From NCBI GenBank assembly GCA_037042915.1, contig CM073203.1, forward strand, positions 2,914,001 to 2,978,000: a stretch of 64,000 nucleotides of DNA, written 5' to 3'. The notes under the pieces were generated by a model. It saw only the letters and a list, made by a program, of their open reading frames with translations. It was not told the DNA's origin and searched no databases. The position numbers and the translations under genes are program-made. This document shows, piece after piece, positions 1 through 11,081 of the stretch. Source of the stretch: Auricularia sp. M13. Its lineage: Eukaryota > Basidiomycota > Agaricomycetes > Auriculariales > Auriculariaceae. Within the stretch, counting starts at the first letter, position 1. Each line of letters starts with the position of its first letter.

Positions 1-100
1 TGACTCGATATTGTATTACACCTGGAATCGGGGAGAAGACACAGGTGAGATTTAATGTACTGCATTAACTGCATGTGTACCGCCGCGAGCAAGGACGTCT

Positions 101-1267
101 CTACCGCAGCCTCTCCACCTCCAAGCTCGCCAGCACGAAAGCCGCCTCGCCCAGCAAGCTATTCGGCACCAACGGCCGCGTCGTGTAATACTCATACGTA
201 GCAGTCGAGTTCAAGCTGCACACGCTGACGGTCTTGTCGTACCCGAGCGTGCCATTGTCGAAGCGCAGCACAAAGTCGCCCGAGTCGCGCGTGTAGTTAT
301 ACGCCTTCAGCGCCGCGTGCACGACCGAGGGGGCCGCGATGCCGAGCCGCACCGCCTTGAGTAAAGCAAAGACGTACAGCGCCGTCGCCGAGCTCTCGAG
401 GAAGTTGCCCGCGCGCCCCGCGAGCGTCGGCAGCTGCCACCACGCGCCCGTCGCGCCGTCCGCGTGCGCCACCAGCGCCGTCGACAGCGCGGCCGTCTGG
501 CGCGCAATCGTCGTGCGCAGCGCCGTTTCAGCCAGTTCCTCGTCGACCTTCATGGCCCGGCCGCTGAGCGCCTCGTACGCGTTCACCAGCCCGGCGAGGT
601 ACCACCCCAGCGAGCGGCCCCAGACGTACGGGCTCGCGCCCGTCACGGGGTCCGCCCACACCGCCGTCCTGCTCGCGTCGTACCCGTGGCGTAGGAGACC
701 GGAGCCGGCGTCACCGCAGTGCGCGCTAAGGAGCGCGAGCTGGCGCAGCATGTCCGCGCGCGGCCAGCCCGCGGCGGCCATGAATGGCAGAAAGGACACG
801 GCGCCGTCGAGGTAGGACCAGTTCGGGTAGACGTAGTACCACAGGCCGCCGGCGCTGTTGCGCGGCTGCAGCGCGAGCGACGCGTTGAGCGTTGCCAGCG
901 CCGTGGATTCAGCGGTCGAGAGAGACGCGGAGTCCGATTTTTGCTGCAGCGCCTGGCCGACGCTCAGGCGGTCGAGCGGTAGGAGCGAGGCTGCAGTCGC
1001 GTTGCTAAAGGAGGGGATGGTCGACTGGAGGACCTGCTCGAGGTACGACGATACGTTTGCGCGCAGGCCGTGCATGGGATATTGCTGGAGCCAGGCTTCG
1101 AGGGACAGCGCGAGAATGCCGGCCTCGAGGGTGCTTGTCGCCGCGCCCGAGGAGACCACGCCTTGGTTGCGGCTCATGATGCTCTCGATCATCCATGTCG
1201 AGTAGAGCTTGCTGGCGAATGCACCCCTGGAGAGGAGAAGCGAGAAAAAGAGGTATGTCAGCTGCAT
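101..1267 (-). CDS. GH105-type unsaturated rhamnogalacturonyl hydrolase, secreted
   Basis: One uninterrupted exon encodes 388 residues. I start at the ATG at 1267 rather than the more upstream in-frame ATG, because it opens a clear signal peptide (MQLTYLFFSLLLSRGAFA). The body resembles six-hairpin glycosidases of family GH105: the motif YVWGRSLGWYLAGLVNAYE near residue 220 and the closing block LGEAAFVLASLEVERL are typical. Such enzymes remove the unsaturated sugar that pectate or rhamnogalacturonan lyases leave on pectin fragments. Several N-x-S/T sites fit a secreted glycoprotein. A TATATA at 1301-1306 lies 34-39 bases upstream of the ATG. The relation to GH88/GH105 rests on motif memory, so the exact substrate is inferred. 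Confidence 0.8.
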   Translation of the reverse strand: MQLTYLFFSLLLSRGAFASKLYSTWMIESIMSRNQGVVSSGAATSTLEAGILALSLEAWLQQYPMHGLRANVSSYLEQVLQSTIPSFSNATAASLLPLDRLSVGQALQQKSDSASLSTAESTALATLNASLALQPRNSAGGLWYYVYPNWSYLDGAVSFLPFMAAAGWPRADMLRQLALLSAHCGDAGSGLLRHGYDASRTAVWADPVTGASPYVWGRSLGWYLAGLVNAYEALSGRAMKVDEELAETALRTTIARQTAALSTALVAHADGATGAWWQLPTLAGRAGNFLESSATALYVFALLKAVRLGIAAPSVVHAALKAYNYTRDSGDFVLRFDNGTLGYDKTVSVCSLNSTATYEYYTTRPLVPNSLLGEAAFVLASLEVERLR

Positions 1268-1300
1268 AGTAATAGGCGTTTGGTATGCGCGGCAACTTAC

Positions 1301-1306
1301 TATATA
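1301..1306 (-). promoter_or_regulatory. TATA box of the GH105 gene
   Basis: TATATA about 35 bases before the preferred start codon; this supports the shorter N-terminus that begins with the signal peptide. Confidence 0.4.
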
Positions 1307-1589
1307 TGTGGGTGTTTGCAACTCACACAGCACTCCGGGCGGGCAAGGAACGCCCGTCTTTCGGCGATTCGGAAGCATCGAATCTTGATGAACCGTTGAA
1401 TATAATCATCCTATAGTATGAACTGTGTTGCGTGAGGCGAGAGAGAGTCTTGGCACCATTTCGTTCAATCAGTTGCGCGTTGCAAGGCAAGGAAGGATGG
1501 ACGGAGTTTCAATTTGCGGAGAAACTTGGTTCCGAGTCTTCTCTCATACCCGCGAGGTCCAAGAGTGCAGCTGCGACATTTCGAGAGGC

Positions 1590-2150
1590 GGCAACCATGC
1601 CATTCAACCAGGTTCAGGCGCTGTACGCCGCTGCTCTTCATCAGATGATGAGCAACGCGGCCGACTTGACAAGGTGCGGCCAGTCGAATGCGTAACCCCT
1701 GGCGGTGTTGAGTTACCCTCGTGCTCAGCACAGCTCACTTTGGGAGTCATAAACTCTCTGCTTAACCTGATCTGGGCCGCCTCCGCGGACTTTGACGATG
1801 AATCGCATCGCACCGCGCAATCCGTGCTCTTCGTCCTTCCGTCCAAGCTCCTGCCAGTGGTTGCATGTTTCGAACAGCTGTCATTCTTTGTCCTCTCCCC
1901 GTCGCGGTCGATGCTTTGCTCACGCTTTGCGGAGCTTCGTTCGACTTTGTACCATCGCTGTTCCTCGACAAACACATGCTGAGACCCGTCCTGCGCGCAG
2001 CGCGCGGAGCTGGTCTTTCCGACACTGCACTCGCTCACACTCCGCGGTAGACCGTATATCAAGGGCCCAACGGCGCGCCCGACCTGCGCGAGATCACGTT
2101 TGACTTCTCCGCCGCCAACCGCCCAGCAATGACCGGACGGCGGCACGCCT
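1590..2150 (+). pseudogene. Degraded LRR-like gene fragment, copy 1
   Basis: No open frame crosses this stretch, but short pieces in shifting frames read like a leucine-rich protein: around 2008-2050 AELVFPTLHSLTLRG, and around 2078-2120 DLREITFDFSAANR. The next 1 kb carries the same pair of motifs in the same order, so the two look like tandem relics of one gene. F-box/LRR descent is possible, given how common that family is here, but no F-box is visible. Boundaries are approximate. Confidence 0.3.
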
Positions 2151-2529
2151 GGCAGAATTCATGACGGCTTCAGTAATGTGCCACAACGAACAGGAATTGC
2201 CCGCATGGGGAGATATTTTGCGTACTCTGGATCCAGCGGAGATTCCAGTTTCCAGGAGCTGGTCGGGCCAAGGCAGGAACCTGCGTACTCTGTCTTTTGA
2301 GAGGATTTGGATGATAATGCGGCATGATGCCTGTTCGGTGGATCAACACCTGCGCGCCGCGCCTGCGCATCTTGAAAATGAACGCATTCACATTCCCCGC
2401 CTTGAACTCAGAATCAGACTCAGATTCGGGACGACCGCTGGTCCCTCTGCGTCGAATAGAGGTGTTTAGCGGACGGCTTTGCACTCCAGACTCCAAGGCG
2501 CGAACCTCTTCGCGTGGTGTCTGTGTCTC

Positions 2530-3180
2530 GCCGCGCTCACCCTGACCAACATAATGAACACCGCGGACCTGCCACAACATCTCTGCCGGAGACGCTGCAT
2601 AAAATAGTGCTCACCAGTGCGAGCGGCGATGCGGACTTTTTGTCCGTCTTGAGCGGCTGGACGGTGCTGCCAGTGCCTGCCGATACACTCTGCGGGAGCC
2701 TGCATCTGGGGGTGATTCGCTTGCTGGCACTATATGCGAACAGCTTTCTTACCCTACTGCGCGCGGAGCTAGTCTTCCGTGGGGTGCACTCCCTCACAAT
2801 CGACGACAAGGCCACTCTCAGGCCCGATGGCGCCATCAAAGGCACTTTCAACTCCAAGGCGCCGGCGCTTCAGGCCCTCCCTCTTCAATCACCCTCGCTA
2901 CGCGAGCTCACATTCAACCTTTCCGCCGCCCATCCCATCTTTAGGTCTAGGCAGGCAGGAGCGACGGCGTCGAGGCTGGCAGAGTTTATCGGGTCGCATG
3001 TACAGTCTGCGCGTGAAGGCAACCTCAGGCTCGACAAAGTCACTATCGCGCAGCAGGAATAACCAGCTTGGCAGGACATATCTGGCCTCCTCGCCTATGC
3101 AGGGAAGATCTACTATCGGGATATCGCCCACGCCTCTCAGGCTCCCCAGGAGTTGCTCGGTCTAACAGAAGCCGTGGATA
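2530..3180 (+). pseudogene. Degraded LRR-like gene fragment, copy 2
   Basis: A frame open from 2514 to 3062 contains ELVFRGVHSLTIDD, then an asparagine/serine-rich link and SLRELTFNLSAAHPI. These match the two motifs of the fragment just upstream and are better preserved here. There is no credible start and no homologous continuation after 3062. I read it as the second member of a tandem pair of decayed genes; an expressed short protein cannot be excluded. Confidence 0.35.
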
Positions 3181-3691
3181 TTTAGGGGAAATCTGATAAT
3201 AGTTGTAGTCCTGGCAGATCGTTGCCATCGAATTGTTCTGGAGACGTGTAGCTCAGATGATATGGTTTTTCTCATATACTACGTTTGTTCTCGTCTTCAA
3301 AACCAATCTTTCATCTGCACAGTAAACTAGGGTATCGATGCATATCTTCTCCAAAGCTCATCAAACCTTTTCCAAGCTCATTTTTCTTAGTGATGAACGG
3401 CAGAAAAATTAGCGAACCGGCAAACGCCGACGAATCACCTGATCTTCTCCGAATCTTCACCGCGAGTAGCGCATCGAGCTACGCCGACTGGGACCAGCCT
3501 GGGATGAAGCATGCTATGGTATTGATCAGTTGACCGCTCATCAGGGCGGCTGCTCTTACCGAAATTCGATGGAAACACCACGTGAACGTCGTCGGCAGCT
3601 CTAATACTCGGCCCGCCGAGCTTGTTATCTTAGAGGCGAGATATGGACCTCGTGGCTCTTCTATCGGCCGCGCATACTCTTGTCTCTGGCT

Positions 3692-5817
3692 ATGGCTGCA
3701 GACTTGAGCATTGCACTCGCAGACGGCCTTCCTCAGTCCGTCTTCGGCCTTCATCCGCTGCCTGATCTGTACGAGGCCTCTGTCGCCGAGCTCAAGAGCG
3801 GTCTTGCTCGAAAGAATTTCACCAGCTTTGACTTGGTTCTGGTATGTTTCATCTCTAATGCACATCGACGCCAAGTCAGTCATGACTTTTTTAGGCATAT
3901 TTTGCACGGATCGACGAGGTCAATCTGCATGGTCCTACACTCCGCGCCGTCCTCGAGAAAAATCCCAATGCACTGAAAGAGGCACTCATTATTGATGCCG
4001 AGCGTTTGCTGGGAATCAGCAGGGGCCCACTTCATGGCATCCCAGTTTTGCTGAAAGATAATATGGCGACTATTGCGTGTGAAGGTCAGAATTCAATGCT
4101 TCAGATATCTCATATAAGGAGTTGAAACCTCTCATTTTGAAAGGAATGAACACCACCGCAGGCTCATTTGCACTGGAAGGCTCTATTCCCCCACGTGACG
4201 CAACCGTGGTCTCAAAGCTGCGCAAAGCTGGCGCGATAATTCTGGGGAAAGCAAATCTCGTGCGTGCCCTATCTAATTCATTTAAGTAGAATCACGCTTT
4301 ATTGAACCTGTGCCACTGGCAGTCAGAGTGGTCGCACTTCCGCTGCAACCTCGCGGGCGGCTGGTCGGCCCCGTGGATTGCAATGCACGTCTGCATACTT
4401 CCCCAACGCCGATCCCAGCGGCTCTTCCTCCGGCTCCGCAGTCGCAGCGTCCATAGGCCTTGCCGCGGTCACGCTCGGCTCTGAGTCGGATGGTAGCATC
4501 ATTTCGCCGTCGTCAAAGAACAATGTTGTGGGCCTCAAGCCGACTGTCGGGCTGACGTCGCGTGCGGGAGGTATGTGGGGCTGTTTTTATTGTCAGATAA
4601 TTAACACGCTGGTCGTACGGTTGCACAGTGATCCCAATATCGAGCAACCAGGACACTGTCGGACCAATCGTACGTTCCGTGTCAGACGCAGCCACCGTGC
4701 TGTCCGTCATCGCCGGCCGTGACCCGCTCGACGACTTCACCCTCACGCAGCCAGAGCACGTACCCGATTACACGCTAGCGTTAAGGCTGGGTGCCCTGCG
4801 TGGCGCACGCATTGGCGTGCCGCGTACGAGCATCACTGGCCGGGTCAGCGCACCCATCGCCGCTGCTTTCGAAAACGCCTTGACGACATTGAGAAGTCTT
4901 GGCGCCGTAATTGTAGACCCTGCCGATTTGCCCAGTGCGGAAGAGATGAGGACGTCAGGCAACCAACGCACCGTCTTTGCTACCGACTTCAAGGTGGGCA
5001 TCTTCCAGTAATATCCGTCATGAATTACTCTGGGTACTGAGATGGTAAAGCTGGAGATTGCGCAGTACCTAGCTGGTCTAAAGCACGTCCCTACAGGGGT
5101 TCGCACCCTCGCGGACTTAATTGCGTTCAACAACGCGAACCCCGATCTGGAGCTTCCACCACCGTTCTTCGATACTCAGTCCAGGTAAATCCTATATTAC
5201 CTCATGCTCCCCTACTAAATCAACCTGTAGGTTTATTGAGGCAGAGGCTACAACGGGGAAATCGAGTCCAAAGTACCTCGCCGCGCTCGCTGCGAACCAC
5301 GATCTTGGCCGCACGCGGGGGATAGACGCCGCACTGAAGATGTTCAACCTGAGCGCACTAGTGCTTCCGAGTTCTGGTCCGTCGTGCAACCGCCGAGTGC
5401 GAACTGCTTCCTCACTGACTCTGCTATTTCTGTAGTCGCCCCAGGTCCGGCAGCAATCGCCGGGTATCCGCTCGTCTCTGGTACGTATATCGTTCGCAAG
5501 CAGATAAGCTGGGCCTAAACGCGTATGCAGTGCCTCTGGGGTTCCTGCCCGACGATACGCCGGTATCCCAAGCGAATCCAACCATCGCCACTGCGCCGGG
5601 CATTCCATTTGGCCTGGCCTTCATGGGCACGGCGTTCAGCGAGTTCAGCCTCATTGGCTTTGCGTTTGACTTTGAGCAGGCCACACATGTCCGGCTGCAG
5701 AGGAAGGCGTTCGAAGCTGCTATTCCGAAGAAACAGTTAGCTGATGTGATGCGGGGAGGACGAGGTAGAGATCTCATCCTCAATCAACCCGAGCTGAGTC
5801 CCATGCACGAGACTTAA
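3692..5817 (+). pseudogene. Amidase-signature family gene, copy 1 (apparently broken)
   Basis: Nine exons match the intact neighbour at 6361-8471 one for one: about 3692-3841, 3895-4084, 4144-4259, 4323-4570, 4629-4993, 5051-5184, 5231-5376, 5436-5480 and 5531-5817. The amidase signature is present (GSSSGSAVA, then ESDGSIISPSSKN) with the LLKDN lysine motif. Two defects stand out. Exon 4 has one extra base at roughly 4357-4372 relative to copy 2, which shifts the frame just before the signature. The signal-peptide start codon of copy 2 has no counterpart, so the first in-frame ATG (3692) leaves only a stub of a leader. Either this is a young pseudogene or the extra base is an assembly error; everything downstream is still open. 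Confidence 0.75.
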
Positions 5818-6360
5818 TGACTACTAGCTGATGGTCAGAGAATATTGAATGCGCAGGGTAATGTACTATAATGAGGAATAGCCTGCCGCCTTGGATAAAT
5901 GCATATCTACGAACACGTCTCGCATTAACATCTTGTTCATCCTGTCAGATTCAGAGGGCCTTCGAATCTGTACGAGATACGATTGGGCCACATATCAACA
6001 GGGTTACCGCGGATAATCAGACGCAGATAATTTAGCTCGTAAAACTCATTTTTTATGATGAGAAGCAGAAAAACTCAGGCTGGTAAGACGGCAAACGCCG
6101 CATGACTGTTCTCAGGTTCTTACGGTTCCCCGGCCTACACACATCTATTCTCCTGCGCAATTATGTCTAGAAGTCCACTTCAACAGCTCGGATAGAGCAT
6201 GCCAAGGTGCGCAGCTGGTCTGCGATAAGCGGCTGCTATTACCGTATTCAATGGAAGATTTGCACCGCGTGGACATCGGTCGGCAGCTCTAACCCTGACG
6301 GCGAGCCTGCCTTATTATCGAAGGTAGATATGGAATTCCATTCTCCGCTAGCGTTCTGCA

Positions 6361-8471
6361 ATGCGCTGGCTCTTGTTCATCGTTGCTCAATTGAGCTTTG
6401 CGCTCGCGCTCCGTCTACCTCAGACTGGCTTCGGCCCTCATCCTTTGCCAGATCTTTACGAGGCCTCGCTTGCAGAGCTCAAGAGTGGTCTTCTTAGAAA
6501 GGATTACACCAGCTTTGACTTGGTTCAGGTATGTTTCACCTCTATTGCCCCGATGAGTCAGTCGTTCAGCCTCGAACGCATTTCAGGCGTATTTTGCACG
6601 AATAGACGAGGTCAATCTGAAGGGTGTCACACTCCGGGCCGTCCTCGAGAAAAATCCCAGCGCGCTGAAGGAAGCACTCGTTCTCGATGCGGAGCGCTTG
6701 CTGGGTATCAGCAGGGGACCGCTTCATGGCATCCCAGTTTTGCTGAAAGATAACATAGCAACAATTGCTTCTGAAGGTCAGACAACGCAAACTTCACGGG
6801 ATATTCTACACAACTAATCGCTCACGCCGATAGGAATGAACACCACCGCGGGTTCATTCGCCTTGCAAGGTTCCGTCCCGCCACGCGATGCGACTGTCGC
6901 AGCCAAGTTACGCAAAGCTGGCGCAATCATTTTGGGGAAAGCCAACCTCGTACGTACCATATTGGGATGTTCGAAGCAGAATTTGCACCCTGTTGAATCT
7001 GCTTCACAGTCAGAGTGGGCGCACTTCCGCGGCAACCTCGCGAGCGGCTGGTCCGGCCGTGGTTTGCAATGCACGTCTGCATATTTCCCCAACGCCGATC
7101 CCAGCGGGTCTTCCTCAGGTTCCGCAGTCGCAGCGTCCATAGGACTTGCCGCGGTCACGCTCGGCTCTGAGACGGATGGGAGTATCATCTCGCCATCGTC
7201 GAAGAACAATCTCGTGGGCATCAAGCCGACTGTCGGGCTGACGTCCCGCGCGGGAGGTATCTCGGGTAGTTTTCTTGTAAAGCAGTCAACACGCTGATCG
7301 TGCGGCTGCAGTCATCCCGATATCGAGCAACCAAGATACTGTTGGACCAATCGTGCGATCAGTATCTGACGCAGCCGCCGTGCTGTCTGTCATCGCCGGC
7401 CGCGACCCGCTCGACAATTTCACTCTCGCACAACCGGCTCGTATACCCGATTACACGCTAGCATTGAGGTTCGGCGCGCTGCGTGGTGCGCGCATTGGCG
7501 TCCCGCGTACAAGCATCACCGGTCGGGTCAGCGCACCCATCGCTGCTGCCTTCGAGAACGCCTTGACAACGTTAAGGGGCCTTGGTGCCGTCATTGTAGA
7601 CCCTGCAGATCTACCCAGTGCTGCAGAGATGAGGGCGTCTGGGAACGAGAGCATCGTGCTTGACACTGACTTCAAGGTGGGTGAATCCCCGTCCGTTATT
7701 ACAGCATTTACTTTGTGGACTGAAATTGCAAAGGTCGAGGTTGCGCAGTACATGGCCGGCCTGAAGCGTGTGCCTATGGGTGTGCGCACGCTCGCGGACT
7801 TGATCGCGTTCAATAGCGCGAATCCTGATCTGGAGCTTCCGCCGCCGTTCTTCAACTCTCAGTCCACGTGAATATCTCATCGTTCCTCCGGTATTCTTAC
7901 TGAATCAACCATGCAGGTTTATTGAGGCAGAGGCTACAACGGGGAAATCGAGTCCAGCATACCTCGCCGCGCTCGCTGCGAACCACGATCTCGGCCGCAC
8001 ACGGGGGATAGACGCCGCATTGCAGACGTTCAACCTGAGCGCACTAGTGCTCCCTAGTTCTGGTCTGTCGTGCATCCGCCGAGTTCAAACTGCTTCCTCA
8101 CTGACTGCTATTCCCGAAGTCGCCCCAGGTCCGGCAGCAATCGCCGGGTATCCGCTCGTCTCTGGTACGTATATCGTTCGCAAGCAGATAAGCAGGGCCT
8201 AAACGCGTATGCAGTGCCTCTGGGGTTCCTGCCCGACGACACGCCGGTATCCCAAGCGAATCCAACCATCGCCACTGCGCCAGGCATCCCGTTCGGCCTA
8301 GCCTTCATGGGCACGGCGTTTAGCGAGTTCAGCCTCATTGGCTTTGCGTTTGACTTTGAGCAGGCCACACATGTCCGGTTGCAGAGGAAAGCGTTTGAAG
8401 CTGCTATTCCAAAGACGCAGTTAGCTGACGTCATTCGGAGGGGACGCGGCAGAGATCTTCTCCTGAATTAA
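6361..8471 (+). CDS. Secreted amidase-signature family protein, copy 2
   Basis: Nine exons (6361-6528, 6587-6776, 6834-6949, 7010-7256, 7312-7676, 7734-7867, 7917-8062, 8120-8164, 8215-8471) give 555 residues, normal for the family. The start is the ATG at 6361, which opens a signal peptide (MRWLLFIVAQLSFALA). The Ser-cisSer-Lys triad is recognisable: Lys about 110 in LLKDN, cis-Ser about 193 in GSSSGSAVA and Ser about 216 in ETDGSIISPSSKN. The C-terminal IAGYPLVSVPLGFLPDD block is also typical. Family members hydrolyse amide bonds; a secreted fungal form could act on amides or peptides outside the cell, but the substrate is unknown. It is the downstream member of a tandem duplication, and the last three exons and two introns are almost identical to copy 1. 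Confidence 0.88.
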
Positions 8472-9017
8472 CCATTGCTCTGCTGCCTTCGGCTGCACGC
8501 CTATCGAGTGAATATAGTCAAGGAATATCGGATGTGTAGTGCTGGGTATTAACAAATAGTCAGCGAGAGTGTCAAGTTTATATTTTGTTATGATTGTTAT
8601 GAATACCGGTTCCGTGTCACCTATCAAAGTCTGAGTTGAATCTGTACCGAAGCCGTGCAGCCAGCCACGAAAGATTTTACTGAGGAAGGAACGGAATACA
8701 AATGTTGAACTCGACTTCGTAAATGGCTCAAGCAAATCGATACACAGTGAAAGCATGATATGGACGGCTTAGGAACGGCGAACTCATAGCGCGACCGGTT
8801 TGTAACCTCTATGTATGCGAGTGAAAGCGTCACGAAAAGCATAGGGAACATGAGATATAAAGATAGACTCCGAGGCGTATGAGGCGAGATCGTTTCGTCT
8901 GAATTCGGGCTTGCAGTGGAGCAGGTTCTCGTTATCCTCGCTGAAGAGGCGCCCGATTAATAGATAGGCGCTGATAGATATGCTGCTGATATACCAAAAC
9001 GGGCGTTGCTGGTGATG
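8472..9017. other. Intergenic, tail-to-tail
   Basis: Lies between the amidase and F-box stop codons. Only short chance frames; no repeat or conserved element seen. Confidence 0.5.
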
Positions 9018-10501
9018 TTACGCCTGAACTTGCTCCATTGCGGCCCAACGCTCCCGCGCGGCATCCGTCAGCGATTGCGCAACTAGCAGAAAGTATCAGC
9101 AAATCGTTATCGAGACATGCCACATTGACGCATACCTCGAAGATCTATTTGCAACACCACTCCTGCGACCGCACTGAGCTTATGCAGCAGGAACGCCAGT
9201 ATGTCCCAATCCCGAAGATCGTGCCAATTAGTGAGCCATGTGCAGATCTCCACGCGTTCGAGTTTTGGAGGCCGCGAGCGCAGCAGGGTCAAGATGTAGC
9301 GGGCGAGCGCCCATGCCCACGTATCCGAGACTGCGCGACGGCCGTCCACTATGCGAAAGCACTCTAGAGCACGGGGAAGAGTGCGTGGATGGGGTAGCAC
9401 AGTTGGAAATGCCACATGTAAACTCAGCGTATGTAGATGGGGTAGGATATGCAGCGCGCCTGGTGGGCGAAGCACTGTGCCGACTTCTAGATTTTCCAGC
9501 GCGGCCGCAACGGGAAGTAGGTCGTCCGGTAGCAGAAGGTCGCGACCATCACCTTGCTCCAGCGCGAGCATGAATAAATGTACAATAAGATGCTTCAGTG
9601 ACTTTCGCACCGCGGCGAGGAGCGCGTTCCATTGCGCTACAGGCATCACTAAGTTGGCTAGGTGAAGCGCAGAGAGAGACGACAGGCGAGGAGGCGTAAT
9701 GTACTCCAGGCCTGTCAGATAATAGGGCTGAGTTGTTCCTCCCATGGTGCCATCGTTGTGCGCAATTTCGAGGCATGCGACATGCTGCAAGTGCGGAATG
9801 ACCGGAACTCCAGTGCGACCAGTATATGTGAAACCCACGCGAGCACGCCGCAAAGTGGATAGGGCCCCCAAGTCCAGAATGGCCTGGGTCGTATGATCTG
9901 CAGGAAAGTGGATCTCGGCAAGAGGCGCGCAGAGTGCAATGATGTCGGAATGAACACGGTCAATGTCTATCGGGGCATTGCGAGCAGACAAGAATTTCGC
10001 TCGCAGAGAGAGTGTGCCGTTTGATGCGCGTGCAGAACATAGATCGGGGTATCGCGGAAGAGCTACTCCGTGAACGAGCGCGGTCAACGACTGGTTCCTT
10101 TCGAGCGTCTTGATAAGCCTCGCACATGCGCGCGGGGAGGAGAAAGAGGCGTCAATGAAGCGATAAAGAGCCTCGGTACCAGGCTCGCGCCATTTGCTAC
10201 ATACGAGTGGCATTGCCGCGACGCTGGCAACGAAACGGCGGGAGGCAAGCGCATCATGGGCAATATCAGGGGCGTCGGGTTGCAGGTATGCGAAGATAGC
10301 GAGAAGGAGCTCAGGTGGCACGCGAGCAGCTATGGCGCTACCTTGCGACGTCTTGGGCTGCCTGCGCCTGCGCATCTCACCGGGATGCTGTGTGCGTCTG
10401 TTGAAGGATGAAGCGGCTTCAAGCTCCGATATCATGTCGCCTGCCTTCAAATGATCATGATCAAACTGACCACGCTGACTTATGGCCCAAATAACGGCCA
10501 C
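9018..10501 (-). CDS. F-box protein 1
   Basis: Two exons: 9136-10501 and 9018-9082, with a 53-base intron (9083-9135). Without splicing the frame ends in a poor tail; splicing gives DLRVAQSLTDAARERWAAME, a helical end ending in TAA at 9018. The protein has about 476 residues. The F-box is near residues 60-105 (ARVPPELLLAIFAYLQ ... SKWREPGTEALYRF). The remainder is irregular leucine-rich sequence as in fungal F-box proteins that present substrates to an SCF ubiquitin ligase. The start could instead be a later in-frame ATG (MISELE or MRRRRQ). The next F-box gene is divergently arranged. Confidence 0.8.
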
Positions 10502-11081
10502 TTGGTAACGATTCCAGTTGTATCCGGTTCAAATTCCAGAATTTCGCCGTTGTTCATGACCCTTGGTGAGATTACGACATAAATCCTTGACGTAACAGCT
10601 GGTCTTATCCCTTCGGAATGCGACTTTCGTGGGAATATAGTCTAATTAAAAATGTTACATAGCCCTCCCAAATTATCGATTGCTTTCGGACCAAGACAAA
10701 GCCTTGAAACTTTCAGACCAGGGCGGGGAGATAGGAATGCCACGTGGCAAGACACCGGGCCGGCATTTCCGTTCTGATCCGTATCGCAGCCTGAGCAAAT
10801 GTGCTCCCTCTTTCTTTCACCCAGTACCAACATTGCAATGTCGGCCTGCGTTCAACGTGCTCGCAACTCCGAGGACCAGCCGAACATCAAATCTTGATGG
10901 TCTATTAGGAGCGTAGAGACGTTGCTTGCCGGGATTTCTGAAAGCGAGTTGTTGTTTTTTTCGAGGCGTTGTTTCCAGTCACCATGACGGCCAAGGGTTG
11001 TTCTCTCTCCGATATTTCACGCGCATCCCGATGTGACCGTAGCACTATAGCTTCGCCCTCAGTATCCCGATTCTACCAACC
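10502..11081. other. Divergent promoter region between two F-box genes
   Basis: 580 bases between head-to-head F-box genes, so it must hold both promoters. No clear TATA box at the expected distance and no other gene recognised. Confidence 0.4.

Larger units (their letters stand above)
3230..8480 (+). repeat. Tandem duplication carrying the two amidase genes
   Basis: Unit 1 (about 3.2-5.8 kb) and unit 2 (about 5.9-8.5 kb) share gene structure and some upstream sequence, for example a common stretch reading ggcaaacgccg near 3420 and 6090. Exons are alike throughout; introns 1-6 have diverged, whereas the last two introns are nearly the same. Confidence 0.75.

Noticed and set aside
307-1205. 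Long frames on both strands inside the GH105 gene
   Set aside because: They are side effects of the GC-rich codon use of the GH105 exon and are Arg/Ala-rich without any domain.
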